A stretch of 64,000 nucleotides of DNA from Melioribacter sp. (GTDB taxonomy: Bacteria; Bacteroidota; Ignavibacteria; Ignavibacteriales; Melioribacteraceae): assembly GCA_020723965.1 (NCBI GenBank), contig DYHW01000004.1, positions 62,001-126,000 on the forward strand. Direction: 5' to 3'. Both the position numbers and the translations under genes were made by a program. Below the pieces are notes generated by a model that saw nothing but the letters and a program-made list of their open reading frames with translations, was not told the DNA's origin and ran no database searches. Positions within the stretch are counted from its first letter, which is position 1. Every line of letters begins with the position of its first letter. Shown here piece after piece: positions 49,227 to 58,231 of the stretch.

Positions 49227-49597
49227 TGCTTTGATCTGATAGATGTAATGAGAGAATTTACTTTCTTCTCCAGTAAAGTATATTCATTTTTTAATTTTTG
49301 GAATACTTCTTGAGTAATATACCCCAAATCTTTAGCAAGTATTAAATGATATTTTGTTTCTTCGGCTGAACCCCTTGCAATTATTAAATATTGCAGAAAC
49401 TCTTTCTTTGAATACCTGCCCGTTCCTGCCGCTATATTTGCGTGCATTGATTGAGAGGCTCTTAATAATTGATTTGTGAGAATATACTTTTCGTTTCGAG
49501 GGAAGGACTTCGCCAATTTATAGATTTTCAAAACAAGGGAGTGGGTGGATTTCCATATTTCTAAATCCACAAACGACTTAAATTTTTCATTAGTCAT
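49223..49597 (-). CDS. Four-helix-bundle (S23 / 23S rRNA intervening-sequence type) protein
   Basis: The 124-residue protein matches the S23 family: FVDLEIWKSTHSLVLKIYKL, LTNQLLRASQSMHANIAAGT, GRYSKKEFLQYLIIARGSAE and KYHLILAKDLGYIT. Family members form pentameric barrels; the Avd protein of diversity-generating retroelements is related. Here there is no reverse transcriptase or 23S gene. It lies between pseB and pseC and overlaps pseC by 4 bp, so it is translated with the operon. The function is unknown. Confidence 0.88.
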   Translation of the reverse strand: MTNEKFKSFVDLEIWKSTHSLVLKIYKLAKSFPRNEKYILTNQLLRASQSMHANIAAGTGRYSKKEFLQYLIIARGSAEETKYHLILAKDLGYITQEVFQKLKNEYTLLEKKVNSLITSIRSKQ

Positions 49598-49653
49598 TTT
49601 ATTATTCTCTTTTATTTAATAAATAAAAGAAGAGAAATACCGCTGACGATGGA

Positions 49654-50688
49654 TCACTGATCATCGCTCACACTGTTATTTATCAACTCTCGCAATTCTT
49701 CCACGCTCAAAGACCATTCGTTCGTTCCGCTGTTATATTTAAAACCGTATTCGCAAAACTTACCTGGGTTGCTGTTACTAGTTGTTCTAAATTTTTCCGT
49801 ATCCCATAATCTTAATTGTGAAGCTTCGCCAAGCTGAACTGAAGGAAGTATAACAAAATAATTTTCAAACTCGATAGTATTTATTGCATCTGCTTCTGTA
49901 ATCATTTCTTCATGGATTTTTTCTCCTGGACGAATTCCGATCTCTTCTAATTTACAATCAGGCGCAATTGCTGCGGCAACATCAACTATATTATAAGACG
50001 GAATTCTTGGAACAAAGAGTTCCCCGCCCCACATTTTATCTAAACAAAACAAAACAAAATCAACGCCTTCTTGAAGAGTTATGTTGAAGCGGGTCATTCG
50101 TTTATCTGTAATAGGCAGAACTCCGTTCTTTTTTTTCTCTATAAAGAAGGGAATTACAGAGCCACGGCTTCCCATTACATTACCGTAACGAACAACCGAA
50201 AATTTTATATCGTGTGTGCCGCGGTAATTATTAGCGGCAATAAAAAGTTTATCGGATGTTAGTTTTGTTGCGCCGTAAAGATTGATAGGAGCCGCAGCTT
50301 TGTCTGTGCTTAGTGCAATTACTTTTTTTACACCGTTCTGAAAGCAGGCGTCAATAACATTCTGTGCGCCAATTATGTTGGTCTTCACGGCTTCGAATGG
50401 ATTATATTCTGCCGCGGGCACTTGTTTTAGCGCTGCAGCATGTACAACGACATCAACGTTTTCAAATGCGCGTGTTAATCTTTTTTCGTCTCTCACATCG
50501 CCAATAAAGTAACGTACCAATACGCCGTCTTTTTTGAACCGTTCATCTTGCTGCATTTCGGATTGTTTTAGTTCATCGCGGCTGTATATGATAACCTTTT
50601 TGGGGTTGTAACGTTTAAGGATGGTTTCTACAAATTTTTTACCGAAAGACCCCGTTCCGCCGGTTACAAGAATTGTTTTTCCGTTCAT
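49654..50688 (-). CDS. pseB: UDP-N-acetylglucosamine 4,6-dehydratase (inverting)
   Basis: PseB opens pseudaminic acid synthesis by dehydrating and C5-epimerising UDP-GlcNAc. The 344-residue extended SDR has the NAD-binding ILVTGGTGSFGKKFVE at the N-terminus, STDKAAAPINLYGATKL with the catalytic Tyr-x3-Lys, and RYGNVMGSRGSVIPFF. It heads the operon; the S23-family gene follows after 56 bp. The upstream region is the scarred zone with an IS110 remnant. Confidence 0.93.
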   Translation of the reverse strand: MNGKTILVTGGTGSFGKKFVETILKRYNPKKVIIYSRDELKQSEMQQDERFKKDGVLVRYFIGDVRDEKRLTRAFENVDVVVHAAALKQVPAAEYNPFEAVKTNIIGAQNVIDACFQNGVKKVIALSTDKAAAPINLYGATKLTSDKLFIAANNYRGTHDIKFSVVRYGNVMGSRGSVIPFFIEKKKNGVLPITDKRMTRFNITLQEGVDFVLFCLDKMWGGELFVPRIPSYNIVDVAAAIAPDCKLEEIGIRPGEKIHEEMITEADAINTIEFENYFVILPSVQLGEASQLRLWDTEKFRTTSNSNPGKFCEYGFKYNSGTNEWSLSVEELRELINNSVSDDQ

Positions 50689-51126
50689 CTGCTCTCGCTA
50701 TTAAACTAAGTAAATTTATGAAAATTATTTTTCTGATGGGTCAGATTCTTATTGCTGTTGATAGACAAAAAATATCTTGGGGAAGGATTCTTGTTTAAGA
50801 TATTGTGCTTATTTCGATAGTAGAGAGTTTTTCCAAGTGTTTAAAAAGAAACATCTTTTATGTTAAAAAGCAAGTCCCTCGTTATCAGTTAAAGCAACAA
50901 AAAAGTATACTGCATCAATGATTATTTATTGATAAACATTGTCAATCAATTCAATTACACTTTTATTAGCGGTCATACTTACAATAATCAACAGCCGCAA
51001 GATGATTGTTATAATAAAATTGTTGTGGCTTGCAATCTGAAAACAACGGACAACTTAATTAGTGCCGCAGAAGTTTCACTGCAATCAGCCACAAGTAAAT
51101 CTTGAACTTGATTAACTTTGTTTACC

Positions 51127-51600
51127 TTAATTGACAAGGCTTATTACATAAGGTTGTTTGTTTCTTAGTACAAATCTGATTCTGTTGAGTAATTTTCGTG
51201 CTGTTTTAACAATAGCTTTTTGCGCAATCATTTTTTTCTTATACTCGGTATAAGCTATCATTAGAGCCGGGTCTTTTCTTATTGCTGTTCACGCAGCTTC
51301 TAGCTGACACATTTTTAAGCAGCCGTGCTGATTCATCATAACGCTCACTTTGTGAGAGATGCCGTATTTGTGTTACTAATTTCAGTCTTAAAATCAACGG
51401 CTTCTTGGAAAATTTCTTCGCAAATAGTTGTTCAGTATATCTGGTTTTGGTTCCATCGTAAAAATTTTATGGTCTATTGTTCCGCACAAGATATTTATCT
51501 TCCAGCTCTTTTTATGATTGTCTATTCCGATATAAATATTGTTGTTACTGAAATCTATTTCCCTTTTACTGCTATTGGCTGCTCTGATTTTTTACCTCAA
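51127..51600 (-). pseudogene. Decayed IS110-family transposase
   Basis: Reading the minus strand, an open piece around 51415-51580 gives NIYIGIDNHKKSWKINIL and EPKPDILNNYLRRNFP, which fit the N-terminal (DEDD) domain start of IS110 transposases. A stop and a frame change follow. The last piece, to the stop at 51127-51129, gives DPALMIAYTEYKKKM and then KTARKLLNRIRFVLRNK, which fit the family C-terminus. The intervening part is much too short for a complete transposase of over 300 residues, so most of the middle is deleted and the gene is dead. IS110 elements lack terminal inverted repeats, so ends cannot be set. Confidence 0.8.
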
Positions 51601-51689
51601 GTTAGTTCTTCCTAATTTACTCGGTGGTTTCTTATTTTTAAACATATCATTAGAAAAATAAAGAGATGGGTATCTAATTTATGTTTATT

Positions 51690-51770
51690 ATAAAAACGGA
51701 TAACACTGATTTGGCAGGATTTCAGGGATTAAGATCAGCGTGAATCCGTTAAATCGGCGTCATCTGCGTG
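51690..51770. repeat. Degenerate intergenic repeat
   Basis: The stretch contains several ATCCG/GGATT-type units (for example GGATTTCAGGGATT and GAATCCGTTAAATCGGCG), imperfect direct and inverted copies of each other. Such units recur in intergenic DNA of this group by my recollection; only this copy is visible here. Confidence 0.4.
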
Positions 51771-51778
51771 CTATTAAT

Positions 51779-51793
51779 AATTTTTCAGAAGTC
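51779..51793. repeat. Solitary 15-bp inverted-repeat end
   Basis: AATTTTTCAGAAGTC is the exact reverse complement of GACTTCTGAAAAATT at 53303-53317, and one base different from the right end of the hairpin element at 53420-53434. With 53303-53317 it encloses cspA and the DUF362 gene. Confidence 0.6.
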
Positions 51794-52075
51794 TCTGTAT
51801 ATAAAAAAGTCTTGTCAGTTTAATTAACCGCATTTCTAGCTTAACAAATTAAAATTTGCCGGGTGCAGTCTGCTTTTCTCTCTTTTCACTTCAGAACATT
51901 TTATTAAAAGAAATTAGGATATTTAAGATATTTGCCGTAAGTTAACACCCGTAATGGCAGTAACTTTAGAAGTAGATGTAGACGTAGACGCAAATTGTTC
52001 GAACCCTTCAGTAGTTTTAAAGCCCTGTCGTAACAAACAATCAATTATCAACAAATTATTAAAGGAGCATCTGTT

Positions 52076-52288
52076 ATGGCAGAGCGCAAACAAGGGTCTG
52101 TTAAATGGTTTAACAGCACAAAAGGTTTTGGTTTTATTTCACAAGAAGGCGGAGAAGATGTATTCGTACATTTTCAGTCAATTGTTGGAGATGGATACAA
52201 ATCTTTGCAGGAAAACGATAAAGTAGAATTTTCTGTTACTCAAGGTCCGAAAGGACTTCAAGCAGCAGAAGTTAAAGTAATTCGATAA
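52076..52288 (+). CDS. Cold-shock protein
   Basis: This is a 70-residue CspA-type single-strand nucleic-acid-binding protein with a cold-shock OB fold: [15 protein letters not shown] (RNP1) and DVFVHFQSI (RNP2). It acts as an RNA chaperone. A good AAAGGAG site precedes the ATG. The roughly 150-base AT-rich region upstream may be a regulated leader, as in other csp mRNAs, but no structure is demonstrated. A strong terminator follows. Confidence 0.95.
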   Translation: MAERKQGSVKWFNSTKGFGFISQEGGEDVFVHFQSIVGDGYKSLQENDKVEFSVTQGPKGLQAAEVKVIR

Positions 52289-52311
52289 GATAAAAATATT
52301 CTTAACTGCAG

Positions 52312-52336
52312 CCCCGGCTATAGTCGGGGTTTTTTA
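52312..52336 (+). terminator. Rho-independent terminator of the cold-shock gene
   Basis: CCCCG (52312-52316) pairs with CGGGG (52325-52329), with an 8-base loop, directly followed by seven T residues. It lies 24 bases past the csp stop. Confidence 0.85.
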
Positions 52337-52338
52337 TT

Positions 52339-53229
52339 TTAAATCAGTATTCCTTCTTTTAATCCGAGTTTTATCAACTCAATTTTGTTCATATCTGCTG
52401 TACCGAGATTATGCCGCGTATCGGCTAGCCCAATATGTTTAGCCGGCGGATTCAGCGGTTTATATTTGCCAAAAAATTCTCTTCTCTTTGCTTCAAGAAT
52501 TTTTAATCCAACTGCATCGCAGGCAACCGGATCTACGCCGACAATTATTCCTTTATACTGCCAGACGTAATCCGGATTGTAACCATGCGGACCAACGCTA
52601 TGAAATAGAGGCGTTAACATTACAAGCACGTTCAAGCGTGTCTTTCCTTTTACGTGCGGCAGTTTCCAAATGGCTGCTAAGTCCGCACAAGAATCATAGT
52701 GATAATCGGAGGGTCTTTCAACAAACATTATATAATTTTTAACCAAACTTCCAACGCCCGACCAATAGTGCGTGCGCAGAGGTCGAGTATTGATCAAAGC
52801 GGTTGATTTTTTAAATACAGTATCTTTAAGAACGCCGCGGTCGTTTATGCTAATGTTTTTTTCGGAGACGCCAATATCCATAACTCTTCTCTTTATTGCA
52901 TTCTCAAGTTCACGCGGCGTGGGCAGGTAATTCCACACATTTGATTTTATTCCAACAATATCGTTCGGTTTAATTATTTTACTCCATGCAGCAGCGGCAT
53001 CATTTGTTTCAAATAAAGTTTGCACCGCATCATCAAGCATTCGTTGAATAACCTCTGCGTTTACTTTCTTGTTCTTGTCCAGCGCGTTTTGATCTCTGAT
53101 CAATACAACACGTGTCTTAGCATGAGCTTGACCGAAAATAGCCCGAGGATAATTCATAAATACTGCGCTTGCAGCAGCAATAGCGCCGGACTTTAAGAAT
53201 TTTCTTCTGCTTAGATTTTTTTCTGTCAT
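52339..53229 (-). CDS. DUF362 domain protein, Tat-exported
   Basis: This 296-residue protein has a clear Tat signal (LSRRKFLKSGAIAAASAV) followed by a DUF362 domain (DIVGIKSNVW, a possible metal site, and IIVGVDPVACDAVGLKIL). DUF362 proteins are often linked to Fe-S or redox chemistry, but the reaction is unknown and no ferredoxin cysteines are visible here. The next upstream gene on the strand, after a hairpin element, encodes a DUF6599 protein; I recall the two families as neighbours elsewhere. Confidence 0.85.
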   Translation of the reverse strand: MTEKNLSRRKFLKSGAIAAASAVFMNYPRAIFGQAHAKTRVVLIRDQNALDKNKKVNAEVIQRMLDDAVQTLFETNDAAAAWSKIIKPNDIVGIKSNVWNYLPTPRELENAIKRRVMDIGVSEKNISINDRGVLKDTVFKKSTALINTRPLRTHYWSGVGSLVKNYIMFVERPSDYHYDSCADLAAIWKLPHVKGKTRLNVLVMLTPLFHSVGPHGYNPDYVWQYKGIIVGVDPVACDAVGLKILEAKRREFFGKYKPLNPPAKHIGLADTRHNLGTADMNKIELIKLGLKEGILI

Positions 53230-53302
53230 CTCTTTCGCTCCAAAATTTATTTAACGGAACGCTGATTATCATGATTGCTTATAATCATTTATACTTTATT
53301 GG

Positions 53303-53434
53303 GACTTCTGAAAAATTGATTTGACAAGAAAATGAATTCACTTGTCATTCTGTCCCGACAAGTCGGGACAGAATCCACTTTTTAGATTCCGGATCAAGCC
53401 CGGAATGACACTAATCATTAATTTTTCGGAAGTC
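53303..53434. repeat. MITE-like element with terminal inverted repeats and two internal hairpins
   Basis: The 132-bp element has ends GACTTCTGAAAAATT (53303-53317) and AATTTTTCGGAAGTC (53420-53434), inverted with one mismatch. Inside are a 13-bp perfect hairpin ATTCTGTCCCGAC-AA-GTCGGGACAGAAT arms (53347-53374) and a second with ATTCCGG/CCGGAAT arms (53386-53406). The organisation resembles REP/MITE elements mobilised in trans. Confidence 0.7.
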
Positions 53435-53456
53435 TCTTATTATAAATATCCGCGCT

Positions 53457-54368
53457 CTATTTTATATTATAAATTTTTTCTTTTGCCAAGCTGATCAGTT
53501 TTTTTACAGTTTCTTCTTTTTCGCTGTCAAAAACTGCGACAAAGAAATTATCAATAGATTCAATGCCTATCCATTTTTTATCGTCCGTTTGTAAAGTTGA
53601 AGCGCTTTTCAATTTTGGATTATAATTCTTGATAAACTTTTCCGCTGCCGAAGAAGCATCTTCACGGTTTGGATATTTTATAATGAGCAGCACGCATTTG
53701 TTTTTTTCCTGTCCGTATTGAGCAAGAACACATTCTGTTTGTTGATCTACATTTAGAATGTTTTCGTTCGAAATAAATAAGTGAGAGTTAAGCCAAATAT
53801 AATGCCGGAAGTAGCGGATAATTTCTTTATCCAAAAATTCGGCGGGCAGATAATTTAAGATCTCTGGCAGAGCGCCTTTTTCTGGAATAGATTTATCAAT
53901 GATCTTTGCGATTTTGGCGATCGCGTTTCTTGATTCTTCCGTTTCTGTATTGCTTATAATAGATATATAAAAATTGTCCTTCCAAAAAAGGATTGCCCCG
54001 TGTGAACGATGTGATTGCTGACCAAAATTATTTTCAATTTTTCCGCCCGAATATGAAAACACGCCGAATGCGTCATAAGAAGAGTTCATGTAAAAAACAT
54101 CTACCATTATATCGGGCTGGTTCTCTCGCGAATAAATTCTGTTAAACACTTTTGTGAACCCGAAGCTCAGAAATAATTCTGCACCGCCGTCAATATAATC
54201 GAACAACGTTTCATTGTTGAATGTCCGGTCTGAAGACGCAATTTGCCAGCCGTCAACATTTTTAGGCAGAGCATTTGCCGGATCTGCATCTGTTTGAGCC
54301 GCCATGTTTATACTCATTAGCAGTAAAATTATCGGTAAGTATCTTAAATGAAGGGTTGAAATTTTCAT
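53457..54368 (-). CDS. DUF6599-like exported protein
   Basis: This 303-residue exported protein has a signal peptide (LPIILLLMSINMAAQ) and contains LFDYIDGGAELFLSFGFTKV and FYMNSSYDAFGVFS, stretches I associate with DUF6599. The role is unknown. A DUF362 gene lies downstream on the same strand across the hairpin element, and a sulfatase-like gene lies 144 bp upstream. Confidence 0.75.
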   Translation of the reverse strand: MKISTLHLRYLPIILLLMSINMAAQTDADPANALPKNVDGWQIASSDRTFNNETLFDYIDGGAELFLSFGFTKVFNRIYSRENQPDIMVDVFYMNSSYDAFGVFSYSGGKIENNFGQQSHRSHGAILFWKDNFYISIISNTETEESRNAIAKIAKIIDKSIPEKGALPEILNYLPAEFLDKEIIRYFRHYIWLNSHLFISNENILNVDQQTECVLAQYGQEKNKCVLLIIKYPNREDASSAAEKFIKNYNPKLKSASTLQTDDKKWIGIESIDNFFVAVFDSEKEETVKKLISLAKEKIYNIK

Positions 54369-54512
54369 CTTTTTCTTGCCTCTTAAAGTATTCTGGGCAA
54401 ATCTTGTGTAAAACTTAATATTAGTTTACGGCTTAGTCAAAGAAAAATAAAGAAGCTCTTTGTGCGCATTGCAATACTTTTTTGGTGAATAAAAATCACA
54501 TTGCTTTTTTAA

Positions 54513-56051
54513 TCAATTAGTTACAATTCCTTTTGCAACAAAAAATATTTTATCGGGCAGAGTTTTTTCATCGAGCAAATTATATTTTCTTAGCAAGATT
54601 CTGAATGTATTAACAGATGAAACTGTGGGATAAAGGAATTTATAGTCTTTATCGGGAAAATAAAAAGCGTTGAGAATCGCGTGCGATTCAGATTCTTGAG
54701 CTGCTGCATCTTTAAGAAACCGAAACCCGTGATCGCCTTGGATTATTATGACCGGTTGAACTTTAGAATTCGATATAATAAAATCTACTGTTTCCATTAT
54801 TAGCTTATTAGTGAATTTCAGTTGTTCTAAATATTTCCAAATATTTGAGTCATCGCGGGCATAATTATCCGGCATTATCTTCCCTTTTGCATCAAAATAA
54901 TAAGGGGGATGCGGCAGCATAAAATGTGCATAAACAAAAAAACTTTTACCCAGATTTTTTTCTGTGGTCTCTTTGACTAAAGGAATATCCTTAAGCTTGG
55001 AAGCTAATCCTAAATTTATCTTTATAATATCCGTTTCCGGCTTAAAATTTAATCCAAGCGCTGCTCCTATTAATGGAACATTTACGATACCTTCGAAGAA
55101 AGTGCTCTTGAAGAAGTGAGGTTCGTCTAAGAGTTCAAATTTATAAAATTTTGAAGTGTTGGAAATGTCAAACAGCGAGTAATTTTTTATTTGATATCCA
55201 TTCTTTTCTAAAATGTTAACCAAAGAATTATATTTGATCAACTTGAACAAATTTGGATAATGAGCAAAAGTTAATTTGTCGAACGACTCATAGTGCAGGA
55301 ATGAAAGGTTTAATACAGATGCAATGGTAAAATGAGTTTGATTATAATTGCTTTTACTTTTGTGAGCGACATAAAATCCTTTTCTTGTAAGAAAATTAGA
55401 TAGCTCGGCATTGTCGTATTTCCAATATCTTTTCAAACTTTCAAAATTTGTATAAGAGTCAAAAACGATATAATAAATATTTGGCAAGGTCGAGTTACTC
55501 TTTGGTGTAATATGTTCAGTTTCTATTTTGTTTTCCAGCTTGATCGTCTTAGGTTCATAGAAAAAAAGATTGTTGAGTTCAAAAAGAAAGAATAGTATAA
55601 GCAGAGCATTAAGATAGTGATTAAATCGAACCAGCTTGAAGGGCATAATCAAAATAATATATGACAATAAAACAAAAGTGAATAACAGCAAGACGGCAGA
55701 TGTAAAAACTTGGTCCCCGAAAAAAAAATTCTCCGTTAAGACGGCATAAGTATGACTTTGGAATAAAACTCTATTGATCACCGCAAAATTAAAACTGACG
55801 CCTAAAAATAAAGTAGTAACAACAGCGGCTTTCACTTTATCTTTTAATAAATACTTTGAAAGAAAGTAACTAATTATTGTAATCAGCAAGATCAAAACAA
55901 TCGATATGCCGAACTCTGTCTCTGATATTGGATACTCTGATTCTTTAATGGTCCGATAGACGCTGGAAATATGAATAAGTGAAATCAGCGCCGTGTGCAG
56001 AACAAATTGGGTTTTAATCAGCTCGGAAAATATTTGTTTGAACTTTTTCAT
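54513..56051 (-). CDS. Membrane-anchored sulfatase/phosphatase-superfamily hydrolase
   Basis: The 512-residue protein has about five N-terminal membrane helices (to about residue 170) and a periplasmic alkaline-phosphatase-superfamily domain: IYYIVFDSYTNFESL with a metal Asp, NYNQTHFTIASVLNL holding a likely Thr nucleophile, and IIQGDHGFR with the His/Asp metal ligands. The architecture fits enzymes that transfer or remove phosphate, phosphoethanolamine or sulfate groups on surface glycans. The substrate is unknown. The methyltransferase gene upstream ends 11 bp away, suggesting an operon. Confidence 0.8.
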   Translation of the reverse strand: MKKFKQIFSELIKTQFVLHTALISLIHISSVYRTIKESEYPISETEFGISIVLILLITIISYFLSKYLLKDKVKAAVVTTLFLGVSFNFAVINRVLFQSHTYAVLTENFFFGDQVFTSAVLLLFTFVLLSYIILIMPFKLVRFNHYLNALLILFFLFELNNLFFYEPKTIKLENKIETEHITPKSNSTLPNIYYIVFDSYTNFESLKRYWKYDNAELSNFLTRKGFYVAHKSKSNYNQTHFTIASVLNLSFLHYESFDKLTFAHYPNLFKLIKYNSLVNILEKNGYQIKNYSLFDISNTSKFYKFELLDEPHFFKSTFFEGIVNVPLIGAALGLNFKPETDIIKINLGLASKLKDIPLVKETTEKNLGKSFFVYAHFMLPHPPYYFDAKGKIMPDNYARDDSNIWKYLEQLKFTNKLIMETVDFIISNSKVQPVIIIQGDHGFRFLKDAAAQESESHAILNAFYFPDKDYKFLYPTVSSVNTFRILLRKYNLLDEKTLPDKIFFVAKGIVTN

Positions 56052-56062
56052 TACATCTATGA

Positions 56063-57451
56063 TTAGCGGCTTTTCATCAAATATAATATTCTTTCGGATT
56101 CATCTATTTTTTCGCGGTAAATTATACTAAAATATTTTTCAAATTCTTTTTCAAAATTAGATTGGTTGTATTGCAAAAAAATATCTTCTCTGCTGCGCAA
56201 AAGCAACTGTACATTAGGATCGTTCTTGGGAACGAATTCAATAATTATTTTTGGGGTGATTTTAGAAAAGAACTCTGCTAACGAACTAAGCGGTATATTG
56301 TTAGCAATCGCAAGATGATGAATCAATGCAAGAGCCATTACCATATCTGCAGATGAACGCTCCAAAAAGGAAGCCCGTTCCGAAAGCATCCAGCCCGCTG
56401 CGCAACTTGGAATTACTAAATCTAAAACTAAAGGAAGAATGTTCTCTTCGCCGCGCGCTTTGCAATCAATGTATATTTTATTGATAGTCATCGGGTCGGA
56501 ATCAAAACAGATAACTTTTATATTTTTTTCTGCCGCAATTTTGCTAAACGCCCCTGTGTTCGAACCCAAATCCCACAATGTTCTTGGTTTCTCCTTTTCA
56601 AGATGCGTCTTCACTAAATGTATCTTATGATTAAGATAAGCATGATTCAAAATATTTTCACCATAATAATTTATCCAGCTTGAACCCTTGTTCGAATTAC
56701 TTCTTAGCTTAATACTATTAACCAAGCTTAATAAATTATCTATTAACCCATAAAACGACCGTTTAGAAAATCTCCTTTTTTGCAGATCAATTTTTTTGTT
56801 GCTGAATTTTTTTTGCGCCTTTGAATGTAAACTTATGTGCAGTAAAATTTTAGGGTTCAATTTACTTTTTAAAGGCAGCAATAAGTTTGTCAAATCCAAA
56901 GGGATGCCGTCCGTAAAATTGTTCAGCAATTTATGTAGTCTTATTTCTTTATAGCTCATTAACAAAAGTGGAGCGAGAAAGTGCTGACAAAACTGTTTAT
57001 ATGCTATCCAGGGAAAACCCTCTTTGTAAATTTCAAATGATAATGTATCTATAAAAATAGGTTTGCAATTTAAAAATTGTATATTGTATGCCGAAGCATC
57101 TTTCAACGACATATTGCGGTCTAAAGCATGTTTTTGGATTTGTAGAGTGGTGATAGCCGCATCTTTAAGCTGTTCGAACGACCATTCATACGGATAGGAG
57201 ATAAATTCAATTTCAACTGGTGATAAGATTTTATAACAATCTACAAAAGGCTCTCCGGCTAAAGCAAAATCTTCTTTATCCAATTCAGCATGGCGTATGA
57301 GCAATTCTTCAGAAGATAATTTTTCGTAAAGTCCCGACTGAATTAGGTATTCATAATTCTGCTGATATGAATAGTTAACTGCTCTATAGATTTTTCCATT
57401 TTGCTTAAAGATGAATCCGCTTGGGTCACGCGATAGAAACAGATTCTTCAT
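56063..57451 (-). CDS. NoeA-like SAM-dependent methyltransferase
   Basis: This 462-residue protein begins with a conserved domain (MKNLFLSRDPSGFIFKQNG, then IRHAELDKEDF) followed by a class I methyltransferase domain with LWDLGSNTGAFSKIAAEKN and a later MALALIHHLAI. The arrangement matches NoeA-type nodulation methyltransferases, which act on surface or signalling glycans. Here it probably modifies an envelope glycan together with the adjacent sulfatase-like protein; this is inference. Confidence 0.8.
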   Translation of the reverse strand: MKNLFLSRDPSGFIFKQNGKIYRAVNYSYQQNYEYLIQSGLYEKLSSEELLIRHAELDKEDFALAGEPFVDCYKILSPVEIEFISYPYEWSFEQLKDAAITTLQIQKHALDRNMSLKDASAYNIQFLNCKPIFIDTLSFEIYKEGFPWIAYKQFCQHFLAPLLLMSYKEIRLHKLLNNFTDGIPLDLTNLLLPLKSKLNPKILLHISLHSKAQKKFSNKKIDLQKRRFSKRSFYGLIDNLLSLVNSIKLRSNSNKGSSWINYYGENILNHAYLNHKIHLVKTHLEKEKPRTLWDLGSNTGAFSKIAAEKNIKVICFDSDPMTINKIYIDCKARGEENILPLVLDLVIPSCAAGWMLSERASFLERSSADMVMALALIHHLAIANNIPLSSLAEFFSKITPKIIIEFVPKNDPNVQLLLRSREDIFLQYNQSNFEKEFEKYFSIIYREKIDESERILYLMKSR

Positions 57452-57631
57452 TTATACTTTCCGTTAGCCGTAATTGTAATTGAGAATTTAAATAAGTTTA
57501 TACTAACTTGTCTGCCAATTGAGTTATAAGAAAGATTATTTTCTCAACTTGTCAGAATAACTTTTCGCACAAAAAAAATATTAAAAAAAGAATCTAAAAC
57601 CGGATTATTTACGAGCTCATATGTTACATGT

Positions 57632-58231
57632 TTATAATTTAACTGCATTCCAGAAAAATTCAACGTGCTTGTTTGCTAAATCATATACTTTATTTATCTC
57701 TTTTACATCGTCGTTTGTCATATATTCTGTTCTAATTAGAAAGAGGGGCGCTGTAAACTGGTTGGCAAGAATTTCCGGATCAACTTTTTTAATAATGTTG
57801 TGTTTCGACATCTCGCTAAAAATCATTTTACAGATAGATCTGAGTTCAATAAGATAACCTGAAACAGAAAGTTCGGTTGAACCGATTTTGGTGAATTGCT
57901 CCATCAACAATAAACGGATAAATTTTCTTTCGGTTGCAGAACTCCACTGGCTTATTAGTTTAATTACAAATCTCTTAAGAAATTTTTCTGGATTTACTAA
58001 GTCCTCTATCAAATCATCGCTTAAAATTTTTTCACTAATTGTTACAGCTTTGAACTCAGAAAGTATTGCAGAAAAAATTTCTTCTTTTGATTTATAATGG
58101 TTGTAGATAGCGCTTTCGCGGATTCCAATAGAACGAGCAATATGCCGAATGGAAGCTCCGGCATATCCGTGTTTCGAGAAAAGGTCAAGCGCAGTAGAAA
58201 GTATTAACTGTTTTGTGTTTGGCTGCTTCAA
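57632..58231 (-). CDS. TetR/AcrR-family transcriptional regulator
   Basis: The 199-residue repressor has an N-terminal helix-turn-helix (ALDLFSKHGYAGASIRHIAR, then SIGIRESAIYNHYKSKEEIF) and a helical ligand domain. Its own promoter region (58232-58395) has AACGCTCGTT-like symmetry near 58250-58260, a possible operator but not tested. It lies downstream of valS. Targets and ligand are unknown. Confidence 0.88.
   Translation of the reverse strand: MKQPNTKQLILSTALDLFSKHGYAGASIRHIARSIGIRESAIYNHYKSKEEIFSAILSEFKAVTISEKILSDDLIEDLVNPEKFLKRFVIKLISQWSSATERKFIRLLLMEQFTKIGSTELSVSGYLIELRSICKMIFSEMSKHNIIKKVDPEILANQFTAPLFLIRTEYMTNDDVKEINKVYDLANKHVEFFWNAVKL

Larger units (their letters stand above)
50689..52075. 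other. 1.4-kb region without intact genes
   Basis: It contains the decayed IS110-family transposase (51127-51600), a degenerate repeat at about 51690-51770, one 15-base inverted-repeat end (51779-51793) and the AT-rich leader of cspA. Between 50700 and 51120 I see nothing beyond the probable upstream region of the pse operon. Apparent short open frames here are not convincing genes. Confidence 0.6.

Noticed and set aside
49223..49597. Avd accessory protein of a diversity-generating retroelement
   Set aside because: No reverse transcriptase, template repeat or variable target gene is nearby; only the shared four-helix-bundle family is supported.
51325..51615. Plus-strand 96-codon open frame
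   Set aside because: It is antisense to the IS110-type transposase remnant, whose minus-strand translation matches a real family.
51954..52226. 90-codon open frame overlapping the cold-shock gene
   Set aside because: It runs in another frame through the csp gene, has repetitive Val-Asp codons at its start and no family signal. The csp frame is clearly the coding one.
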